Shown: positions 35,680 to 45,769 of the stretch, one piece after another
Layout: every line of letters starts with the position of its first letter
How positions within the stretch are numbered: position 1 is the first letter of the stretch
From: Gossypium raimondii
Lineage: Eukaryota > Streptophyta > Magnoliopsida > Malvales > Malvaceae
Direction: 5' to 3'
NCBI RefSeq assembly: GCF_025698545.1
Contig: NC_068567.1
Span: forward strand, 57,045,371-57,109,370
DNA: 64,000 nucleotides
The notes under the pieces: model-generated
What the model was told of the DNA's origin: nothing
The model's database searches: none
Seen by the model: only the letters and a program-made list of their open reading frames with translations
Made by a program: the position numbers and the translations under genes

Positions 35680-36130
35680 GCTCTAAAGAGCGTCCCGTTA
35701 TAAGCCCTCTCAAGCTTCTCGTTATAGTGTTCTTGTGAGCTTCCCGTTAAATGCTCTTCGGAGCATCCCGATCAGTTGTGACCCTACATGTGTTTTGGGA
35801 ACACCACAGCTCTTATTAGCGTCCCGTTATATGGCTCTTCGTGAGCTTCCCGATTAAAAGGCTCTTCCTGAGCTTTCCATTAGTGCTCACTTGAACTTCC
35901 CATTATATGGCTATCTGGTGCTTCCCGTTAAGTTCTCTTCGAAGCTACCCGTTAAGTGCTCTTTAAAGCTACCCATTAATTGCTCTTCGAAGCTACCCAT
36001 TAATTGCTCTTCGGAGCTACCCATTATAGGCTCTTTTTGAGCTTCCCGTTATAATGCCCAAATAAGCTTCCTATACAAGGCTTAATGAGCTTCCTGTTAT
36101 AGTGCTTGAGAGAGAGCTTTTTATTTAAGT
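35680..36130 (+). repeat. Tandem 24-32 bp units with GCTC-loop-GAGC palindromes
   Basis: More than a dozen imperfect units such as TGCTCTTCGAAGCTACCCAT. Many hold a short inverted repeat followed by (T)CCCGTTA: GCTCTAAAGAGC (35680-35691), ATGCTCTTCGGAGCAT (35751-35766), GCTCTTCGGAGC (36007). Confidence 0.85.
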
Positions 36131-36894
36131 ACTCAAAAAAGCACTCCCGGATATGAATTGATGGATTTATAGTATTGTACGCTTCAGGTGTACTACCTAA
36201 GTATCCATCGAGATTTCAAATGATTCAACGGGTGAAATTCTGACATAAGAACATTTGAAATCAAAATGAAACTATTATCTGTATATGCATGAAATACTTG
36301 GAAACTTGATATCTGATGAGCTCATCCTTGTTCTTGTTATTCACATGAAATACATGACTAACATGTTTGTTGAGGTTATATGTGTTAGGCTAATTGCCAA
36401 ATTACTTTGGATGTATTATGCATGTTTATTATATAAGTAAATGAATGGTAAGTTAATTTCCCGTTATATGAACTTACTAAGCATTAAGTGCTTACTTTGT
36501 CTTATTTCCTCTATTTTATAGTACTTGGAGGCTCGTAGAGGTTAGAAGCTAGCTGGAGCTACATCACACAATCTCCCGGACTTTTCGGTATATATATATA
36601 AATAGTAAACTAATTTTGGTAATAATGGCATGTATAGGTTAAATGTTACCATTGATGGCAATGTAATGTTGATTGAAATTAGCTATTGGAATGGCTATTA
36701 AATGGTACGTTTTGATGTGTAAATAGTCGTAATATACTTGATGTATGATTGAAATGGTCAAATGATGGTAAGCACATGAATGAATGAATTAAGATAGCAT
36801 ATTTGGTAAAATATGCATATCTGTAAATTTGATCAATTTGGTAAGATTGAGTATATGAATACATGTGATGAAATAGGGCTTAGAAATGGTTTCA

Positions 36895-37215
36895 TTTTGT
36901 CCACACGGGCAGAGACACAGGCGTGTGGCTCAGCTGTGTGTGACACACAGCTTAGCACATGGGCGTGTGTCCTGGCCGTCTGTCCCCTGCATCTTAAAAA
37001 TTCAAAATAGAATGCTCATGAATTTTCACACTGCCTGGCACACGAGCATGTGGCTTGGCCTTTTGACCTCTGCACTTAAATGTATTGCAAGTCAGAAAGT
37101 TACACGGGTTGAAGACACGGCCGTGTGCTCTACTTCAAACGCCAAACGGCCTGAGACACGAGTGTGTCAATTGGCTGTGTAAGCCACACGGCTTGGCCAC
37201 ACGGGCGTGTGTCCC
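36895..37215 (+). repeat. CACACGGGCGTGTG palindrome cluster
   Basis: Short palindromes recur here: ACACAGGCGTGTGGC, ACATGGGCGTGTGTCC, ACGGCCGTGTGC, CACACGGGCGTGTGTCC, mixed with TGTGTGTGACACACA. This is familiar from LTRs of cotton and relatives. ORFs at 36813-37182 read through it and are not genes. Confidence 0.75.
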
Positions 37216-37455
37216 CTATACCTTAGAAAAATTTTAAGATTTTGCGAAAAATTCTCTGAGTTACCAATTCAGTCCCGACTTGTTTCTAATGTATGTTTTG
37301 GGTCTCGAGGGCTCATATAAGGGACAATATAATTATTTTATAATTAATTTCTGATATGAATGTTAAGTAATATAAAATATTTGAGTTTGATCTGAAAACT
37401 CTGGTAATGCTCTTAAACCCTGTTTCGGTGACGGATACGAGATAGGGGTGTTATA

Positions 37456-38250
37456 GGCCGACTTGTTTCTCCAACTGTCAGCAAACACGACTCCAACCCA
37501 ACGTGTACTTTTTGACTTGAAATCGAGTTAACCTTAAGGGATGAGTTGTTAATGTCAATACTTAGGGAAAATGTGAATACCGATTGGAAGGATTTTTAGC
37601 ACAGATACATATCTCACGATTCCCAATCGGAAAGAACACCGGCCTAAAGCTAAGATGAAATTTAGTTAAACATGAAATTAATCATGCTTTGTAGGTTTTG
37701 AAAGGTGATTTGATGATAATGGAGAAGAATGAGAAAGAAAGATATATACTTGGAAAGCAATTAGACAAATTTGGCAAAGAACAAAGAAATTAAAATAAAA
37801 CAGCAGTAGCTATTGACGCATCAACTTTGGAAGAAAAAAAAAGAATAATTCTATTTAATTCCAAATGGAAATCAAATGTAAAATGTAATGTGTCTTTCCA
37901 AGGTACCTTAAAGCCCTATTTATATACATGATATTTACTAAATTTGGCTTTAACCATTTCAACATATAATTAAAATTAAATAAAAAATAAAATTATATTT
38001 TTTTTCTAATTTTGGCTTTTACAAAGTCAAAAGAATCTGATTAGTTATTGGCTTTTTCCACATTTTTTATTCGGCCTCACTTTATTGACCGTGTTTCAAT
38101 TTGGTCCTTTTCTGCTTGTTTTTGACTCAGAGCATCCTAATTGCATCCCTAACAAGATTAAAACAAAAAAGCACTAATTCAACAGGGATCAATTCAAAAA
38201 TTAACCGAATTAAATACAAAAAAGTCATGCAAATTAACATATTATCACAC
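37456..38250. repeat. Unassigned repeat-like segment
   Basis: Lies between the chromovirus LTR end and sequence that matches the flank of OMT copy 2. It breaks that homology, so it is probably an insertion. On the minus strand it starts TGATAATATGTTAATTTGC, like an LTR start, but no matching end or target duplication was found. No coding frame. Confidence 0.4.
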
Positions 38251-39326
38251 ACAATGGACAAAATACTCTTATAATAAATTTTAAGATATTGATATATCTT
38301 CTCTCTACTCTACATAGGTTATAGAAGAAAATAAGTTGTTAACCATCATACTTCGTAATCTAATCTTGAGAGTTGGCTACTATAAAATGCTAATTATATG
38401 TAGACAATTAATTTTGTCCAAGACTTGAAATTTCAATTAAGATTTTAAAATTTTCGAAGGGTTTACGAATTTCCGTTTTAGGTATAATTATTTCGAATCT
38501 AAAGTTAAATTGGAATGAAAATAGGAGCTAAATTGAATTCTTTTGCCTTAAATTTTAAAATTTTAAAGTTGAATTAAGTTAGATTTAGTTAAAGTTTGAT
38601 TTTGAATTTGAAATTATATCTAATTTAATTTATTTTAATTTTTAAAAATTTTGCGTAGATATTTAAATATTCAGTTATGTAGATTTTAGAATAAGTGGGC
38701 ATCTTTCTAATTTAATTTCTATCACCGCCATTATTATAGGTAATTTCTAGATTTAGAGCCTTAAATTCCATGGACGCTTGTGGGGAGGTGGCCATAATCG
38801 AAGGTGTTGCATCAAATTTTTCTTGATTGGCACCCCTTCTCAATATAGTATTCAAATCTTCAATTATTTCCTTTATTAGGGATAAGCATATTTCCAATAA
38901 ATCTTCATATTTTGAAATTTCTAGATACATTTCTTCATCAAGGATAAGACTATTTTAATTAATTGTAGATACGTTGGAAGTTTTTGTCTTCAAAGATTTT
39001 ATGGGCAAATCCACCATTCATTAAAAAATGATGAACTGTCATCATCAAAAATATTTTCCGATTGATAAGTTCTTCTTTTTTCTGGCTCACAGACTGAAAT
39101 AAGTTAATACGATAGCATCACCCGTTGTTGATTTTTTACATAATAATTACTTGTACTATACATACAGTATTCGGTTTTTTTTCTTCTTTTTTGGAGGAAT
39201 ATATACAGTATTCCTAGCTGTCTTTGATTTTAGCCCATTTTCTGATCTCCATTTCTCACTGTTATATGTGTTACTTATATATATGATTCTCTTCTTCTCC
39301 ACTTTGTTATATATTTCTAAGAAAAA
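38251..39326 (+). promoter_or_regulatory. 5' flank of OMT copy 4
   Basis: 38260-38600 and 38975-39050 match the copy 2 flank at 13840-14170 and 14415-14490. Between them is a stretch unique to this copy holding a 72-codon minus-strand frame (38712-38930) with no recognised domain. TATATATA at 39276-39283 is a candidate TATA box 43 bp before the ATG; ATATATACAG near 39198 is an alternative. Confidence 0.5.
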
Positions 39327-40558
39327 ATGAGTTCTCAAGAAAGTGGGAGAGAAAAGGAAACAATAGAGTTAGATGAAGCACGGCTACAAGGGCAAGCGGA
39401 GATATGGCGATACATGTTCAGCTTTGCAGATTCTATGGCGCTTAAGTCTGCCGTGGAGCTCCGCATAGCTGACATAATACACTCTCATGGTGTCGCCATC
39501 ACTCTATCACAAATAGCTTCATGCATTAATGGCAGCCTTACTTCGCCGGACATCACCACCCTTGCTCGCATAATGAGATTACTCGTCCGTAGAAAGATTT
39601 TCACTGTCCACCACCCTTCAGACGGTGGAGATCCCTTGTACGATCTGACTCACTCATCGAGATGGCTACTACATGACTCGGAGCAAACATTGGCGCCCAT
39701 GGTATTGATGGAGAACCATCCATGGCTAATTGCTCCTTGGCACTGCTTTAGCCAATGCGTTAAAGAATGTGGCATTGCCTTCAAGAAAGCTCATGGGCGT
39801 GAGATATGGGATTTGGCATCAGGAAATCCTGAATTCAACAAGCTTTTTAATGATGGCTTGGCTTGTACATCCAAGGTCGTCACCAGTGCGATCCTATCGG
39901 GTTACAAACAAGGGTTAAGCTCCATTGAATCATTGGTTGATGTCGGAGGTGGGATTGGAGGTTTAATATCAGAGATCGTCAAAGCATATCCACACATCAA
40001 AGGTGTTAACTTCGATTTACCGCATGTTGTCTTGGCGGCACCAGCATACAATGGGATCTTCCATGTTGGCGGTGACATGTTCCATGCCATTCCAAATGCT
40101 AATGCGGTGATTATGAAGGTACTTACCTTATTCTAGATTTAAATTCGTTTTCATTCATTTTAAAAAGATCTCTGAAGTGTTTAAAATGATGGTTAGATGT
40201 TTAAATTATAAGATAATAGTTTGAGAGGGATTTTTTGTGTTTTAATTTGCAGTGGGTATTGCATGACTGGGGTGATGAAGATTGCATAAAAATATTAAGG
40301 AATTGCAGGAAAGCAATTCCAAGAGGAAATGGGAAAGTGATAATTGTTGAAGTTGTTGTGAAAGCAGAGGGGAGTGGAGTGTTCGATGACCTGGGATTCA
40401 TATTCGACCTCCTAATGATTGCACACTCCAGCGGTGGAAAGGAGAGAACCGAGGTGGAATGGAAGAAAATCTTGGAAGAAGGAGGCTTCTCTCGCTACAA
40501 AATCATTGACATTCCTGCATTGCCTTCCATCATCGAGGCATATCCGGATGATCAGTAG
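39327..40558 (+). CDS. SAM-dependent O-methyltransferase (intact, copy 4)
   Basis: Two exons, 39327-40118 and 40253-40558, with a 134-bp phase-0 intron (AAG|GTACTT, TTTGCAG|TGG), give 365 aa, the normal length for plant caffeate/isoflavone-type OMTs. Residues 20-110 are the helical dimerisation region (QGQAEIWRYMFSFADSMALK). The SAM fold shows LVDVGGGIGG (203-212), Asp230 in GVNFDLPH and GGDMF (248-252). The catalytic triad by family comparison is His268 (VLHDW), Glu297 (KVIIVE) and Glu328 (GKERTE). The enzyme should transfer methyl from SAM to a phenolic hydroxyl in the cytosol. Close relatives act on stilbenes, flavonoids or, in cotton, desoxyhemigossypol of the terpenoid phytoalexin pathway; substrate cannot be read here. 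The start ATG has AAAAAATGAG context. It is the only undamaged member of the local array. Confidence 0.95.
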
Positions 40559-41870
40559 CAGTAGCACCACTACATGATTCTTCTTGTTGTTTAGGATAAT
40601 GCCTGCAATGGGAACTTAAATTTCTATTTTATGAATCTACTTTTGCTTCATGTTATGTTCATCGATGAAGTATTATTTTTTATATATATTTTAGTATATG
40701 ATTTAATAATAAACTAATTTAATTGGCAAATGACTTATTTTGAAATTTTGCCTACTTTGAAGAGATCACATATTCTAGAGAAGGTTTTACCCATTTTTTA
40801 GCTTCAAATTTAAATATATACTAACTACTCTTTATTTTATATGTAACTATTGTAACTATATGTAATAAATAATTTTTTCATTAAATTTTATGCAATTTAA
40901 CTAAAAGAGATTAAAAGGTATAAATTTCCAAATAGTTGAATTGACTATAATTTATTCAGATATGTTATTTAATGTAAATATAAAGTGTTGTATTTTTCCT
41001 TTTCCTATTTCAATTTTACACATTTTATAATACATTATTAAAAAATGTAAAGTTAAATGCATTTTCATCTGCATAAAACTAAATCAAATTTAAAATAAAA
41101 GATAGATTAAAATATGTGATAAGTTTTTTTTAATTTTTCTATATTTTAAATTTTAAAATTTGAGTTTCAACTGTTAACATTAAGAAACTTTTTTAGTTAA
41201 ATTTATTTTTATGATATTTTGAAATAAAAATACTCACATGATCATATAATTAAAGAAAAGCGTAATTAACTTGATTAATAAATAAATCTAAATCTTAAAA
41301 ATAAAATGAATGAAAATATAAAATCAAATTTTGTAAATATTTTAATCCATTTTATAAGAATCAAAATTAATAATCCGAGAGATTGATGATATGAACAAAC
41401 CTTATTATTATATTCCTCTTATTTTGTAATGATAACAAAATAGATAAACATCCAAAACCCTTTCGTCGGCAAAATGAATGATATTTTGAATAAAAAGGAA
41501 GCAAGATAAAGTAAAATGAGAGAAATGAATCATGGTTTTATTAGATGTCACTGTTGTAGGATGGTTTTATTAGAAATATGTTTGCATTTCTTTTACTTTA
41601 ACTTGGGACAAAGGATGACGAAATGTAAATAATAAAACAAAACTTATCTTTACAAGGGATAATCAACGTCATGTCAAATGACACATGACGTTATTTATTA
41701 CATTATAAATTAATTTGAATTGTTTCCTTTTTTTTAGTTTAAAAAAATCACTAGCCAAGAATTTCAACACCACCACCAAAAATGACAATAATTGTCTTCA
41801 CTTACCTAACGCAACTTGCTTACTATTATTTTCACACATCACATCTAAATGGCTTTGTCGGGTAATCAAT
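40559..41870. other. 3' flank of OMT copy 4 and AT-rich intergenic DNA
   Basis: 40620-41060 carries blocks shared with the 3' flank of copy 2 and, near the stop, with copy 1 (TTTCTATTTTATGAATCT, 40620; 6960). Beyond about 41100 it is plain AT-rich DNA. No gene seen. Confidence 0.6.
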
Positions 41871-41871
41871 G

Positions 41872-43085
41872 TAAGGTAAATTATATGAATCTAAACATTA
41901 AATTTTGTATTTCTTTTTGTTTTAATTATCCACGATTAAATTGATAACAAAAATAATAGTATGATCTTTTTCTTAATTGGTATAATAGTAATATATTTAG
42001 TTCTTAACACTTATTTATTCTATCAATTTGATCTTATTTCTAAATAATTTAACAAATTTAACCATTCACATCTAAAATTCTATCAATTTGATACTCAAAT
42101 TTCTTAAGTAAAACTTTCAACTTTTAAAATAGAGGTATTCCACGTCTATAAATTTCTAAAACCCAAAAGAAAAGAAAAGAAAAACTTCTCCAATTTATCA
42201 TCACATATATGAATAGTGAAAGTTTAATTTTTAAGTGAGGTTTAAAAATATCGCATGATTAGTTTACTTTTATTATTTTATTAAATATATTTATATAATT
42301 ATCTTTTTTTCCTTTGTGAAAATACTAAACTCAATAATAATATTTAATTTAATATTTGTACTTGTTTGTTTTTATCTCAAATCTAATATTCAAAACCATA
42401 AATGGAAATAAATTGTATAAGAAGTTCACATTTACACAAAATTCAAATCAAGATTAATTGCATTGAAATAGAAAACTTGATTATCTTAATTTTATGTTGT
42501 GTAGTGGAAACATTATAACTTACCTTTTAGGATTTATTAATTTATGCCTATTATTATAATTTGCTCTTGGATAGTTTAGATTAGAAAATCTTAATGGAAA
42601 AAATATGCACATGCATGTGTTCCCCATAATTCTTAATTAATAAGGAATATTATTGAGCAGCTGAGTGATGGAGAAATAGACATGATATCATTTGATGCTA
42701 AATATTTATATTACAAGTATGTTATATTTGCATAAATGAAGTAGTCTTTTTTTCACAAATTTATAGATGTGGAATGTTTCATTTTAAAAGTTGAAAGTTT
42801 TGGTTTGGAAATTTGAGGATCAAATTGATAGAATTTGTAGGTGTGAAGTGTTAAATTTATTGAGTTATTTAGCATTAGGATTAAATTGATAGAATATATA
42901 AGTATTGAGGACTAAATGTATTATTATACCGGTTAGAAAAAGACTTTCCATATTAATTTAACGACGGGTGACTAAAATAGGAACAAATACAAAGTTTAGT
43001 GCCTAAATTTGAAAATTTCTAAAGTTGGGTAACCAAAACGGGAACGCGAGCATAGTTAAGTGACCATTTGTATAATTTACCTTAA
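41872..43085. mobile_element. DNA transposon with long terminal inverted repeats (non-autonomous)
   Basis: Left arm 41872-42165 and right arm 42748-43085 are reverse complements with scattered differences. Shared in the same order are AAGGTAAATTATA, AAACTTTGTATTT, ACC/TTGGTATAATA, TATTCTATCAATTTGAT, TTCTATCAATTTGAT, AAAACTTTCAACTTTTAAAAT and ATCTATAAATTT. About 580 bp of non-coding centre. Arms of ~300 bp suit a Mutator-like or foldback element. No 9-bp target duplication could be fixed. Confidence 0.75.
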
Positions 43086-44198
43086 ATATTAGATAACGTA
43101 TTTGATTAAAATATTCAATTTTTCAACCAGACAAATGTTTGAAATTGAAAGTTATAGCAACATTTATGTAAAACATCTTCTCTAGTTTTTCTTAATTTCG
43201 ATATTAAATAAATTGATCTCTTTAAAAAAAATTAAGTAATTTAATCTCTGTTAGTTTTGAAATTAAACAACTACGAGCAATTAATCATGGCTTTAATATT
43301 TTCTATAATTAGGAGTCAATTTTCATTTGTTGGACACAATAATTATAAAAACAAAAGTTTCTTCTGATTCTCCTCCATTGATATTCTTGTATGTTCCACT
43401 CAATACTCAGTTGACTGTTTCCATCAGTACAAAATGTAAACAATCATTGTGTTTCATTATATCCTCGAGGTTCATTTTTTGGTAACTCTTTTCGCACCAA
43501 AATATAGGTGGGAGCGAAAAGAATCTTAAAGAAAGTGGCATTGATACACGCCTTGAAGCCTTTATTAATTTCTCATAAGTTTATTTTTATCCCCATACAC
43601 CAACAATTTTAAGGTTTTATTTTCTCAAATTCTGATAAATTAATGAACATGTGTTTGTTTATCACATATTCACATGACACTACAAGCATGGTACTATGAG
43701 GATGATTGTTGACAAATTTGGTTGCATCGAGATCAATTATCATGTCAAATTATGATTTAGAATAAATCTTTATCGCAAGGAAAGGTATGCCAATTTATTA
43801 TTTTACTCATGTTGCATGAATTAGATTTCAACAGTTAAGTTATATTGATAGTAATCATATTATGCAAAAAGTATGATTGTCTCATGGATTATTTATTTAA
43901 TAGAAATTAAATGTTAGTTTGTCATATGCATGATTTTTAACAGCATAATTAAGATTGATATAGAATTTTATAATATATGATATGCCTATATAACAATAAT
44001 GAAATAAAGAAAGAATATGGATGGAATGAAAATGTATGGTTAGGAAATGATCAATTAATGAATCGAATCAATACTTTTGTTTTGAATGGTGATGACATTT
44101 GTTAAAACTTTATTTGAATAGGATTCTATCCAATAGAAACATTATGATCATTCAAGAAAGCCTTCCTGACCAAAAAATTGTGTTATTGAATCCAAAAA
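43086..44198. other. AT-rich intergenic DNA
   Basis: No frame, RNA gene or clear repeat recognised. Confidence 0.6.
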
Positions 44199-44203
44199 TT
44201 ACT

Positions 44204-45450
44204 TGATGATCACTAAACTAACTATAATTACGACAAAGGCAAGCGCACCTATCGAACAATAGTATAGTTATGGTGAGTAGGGAATATTGTATCCACGAGG
44301 ATTAAAAGTACTAGTAATTACCGTTTTTCTATCATTTAGCTGACAAATTGGAGTGATTATTTTTAATCTAAAATTACTAAACTAATCTAACTAAGAACGC
44401 AACAGAGAACGAAATAGGAAAATAATCGAAGATAACTAATGAGATAGACAATACCTAGGAAAGAATCCACCTAGACTACACCTATTATTATGAACCTGAA
44501 TCAAATGATTTATTCACTTGTGTCTTGATTCGTAGAGATCCCTAAATTATGTTAATATCTCTTTCGAGAGTAAGAACAACTGACTCTATGTTGATTAATT
44601 GAAATCTTTTTCTAATTAAAACCCCTATCGTCGCTTTAACTCGATCTACAGATTCTCTCCTACTAGATTTGACTCTAATCTGGTAGATTTATGTCGTCCT
44701 ATTTTTAGGATTGCATGCAACTCCACTCAATTATGTTAGATCTACTCTTAAATAGGGATTTTTGCTCCACTGAAATAAGCACATTAAACATGAATTAATA
44801 TCCCAAAAATATTAAAACATGAAATAAGCATACATAATTGAGAACAAGAATCAAGTATTTATCATGTAAATCAGAAATCAAATAATAAGATTCATCATAG
44901 GTTTCATCTTCCCTATGTATCTAGGGAATTTAGTTTATAATCTGGAATGAAAACATCTCAAAGTTAGGATAACAAAAAGACATAAAGAAACTCAATAAAA
45001 ATTCGAAGGAAATTAAATGGAAATCTTCAATCTTGAAGAAGATCTGCTTCTAAGTTGATTCCGCGTGTTCTTCGAGTGATTTCTTCAATCTTCTTTGAGT
45101 GCCCCCTTCGGCCTTCTTCTAATATGTATTTATAGACTTTAGAATGCTCAGAAAGCTTAAAAATTGGGTTTTTCCACGTATTTGGGAAGTAGAGTGCTAT
45201 ATCGACACGGGCTAGCACATGGGCATGTGTCCAGCCCGTGTGGAAATGCCCAGCCCTTGTGGATCCTAAAAATAGCTTTTTTTGTCTGATTTTGACTTGT
45301 TTTTCACTTTTTTCACTCCCCTATGCTCACCTAAGTATAGAAACATGAATTTAAAGAATTAGAAGCATCAAATTCACTAATTTACATAATAAATCATCCA
45401 AAAATGCATCAACAATGAGATTAAAAATATGTTACTTTTATGGCTTATCA
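44204..45450 (-). mobile_element. Solo LTR with TTACT target duplication
   Basis: On the minus strand it starts TGATAAGCCATAAAAGTAAC (at 45450) and ends AGTGATCATCA (at 44204). Exact TTACT lies on both sides (44199-44203 and 45451-45455). No internal region or second LTR is present, so this is a solo LTR left by recombination, or a small non-autonomous element. It holds ACGGGCTAGCACATGGGC and GTGTCCAGCCCGTGTGG near 45208-45243. The 63-codon minus frame at 45027-45218 lies inside and is not called. Confidence 0.85.
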
Positions 45451-45455
45451 TTACT

Positions 45456-45769
45456 TTCAAAAGGTTATCTTAAAATGGTTTCTTAAAACCAAAAGGTGTA
45501 ACTTGAAAACCGATGTCGTTTTAAAGAGTCACATAGACACCTATTAGTATAATATAAGTAGACAATCCCCTTGCCTGACCCGACCATTGGGTACGAGCTA
45601 CAAGATGCTACATTCATTACCAAAGCAACTACAGTCAAATTCATACCATACAACCATTTTCACATGCATTTAAGTATATTTTGCATTCACACTATGCTAC
45701 ATAATCGTTTTTAGGTCCCATACAAGCTAACAAGATTTCTTTTGCTAACTCGAGACTGAATTAGGATCA
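45456..45769. other. Unassigned junction upstream of the Copia remnant
   Basis: Contains CCTTGCCTGACCCGACCATT and GGGTACGAGCTACAAGATG, which looks like decayed repeat DNA of another family. No Copia left LTR is found here. Confidence 0.4.

Larger units (their letters stand above)
34440..37455 (+). mobile_element. Chromovirus 3' LTR (about 3.0 kb)
   Basis: Starts TATAACAGCCCATTTT, a G-to-A change from the usual TGTAACAGCCC, and ends GGGGTGTTATA, a C-to-T change from TGTTACA. Contains a short-unit tandem region (35680-36130) and a palindrome cluster (36895-37215). Only this LTR and the last part of pol remain, so the element is 5'-truncated. Confidence 0.8.

Noticed and set aside
36813..37182. 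ORFs rich in Cys, Thr and Ala
   Set aside because: They read through the CACACGGGCGTGTG palindrome cluster of an LTR.
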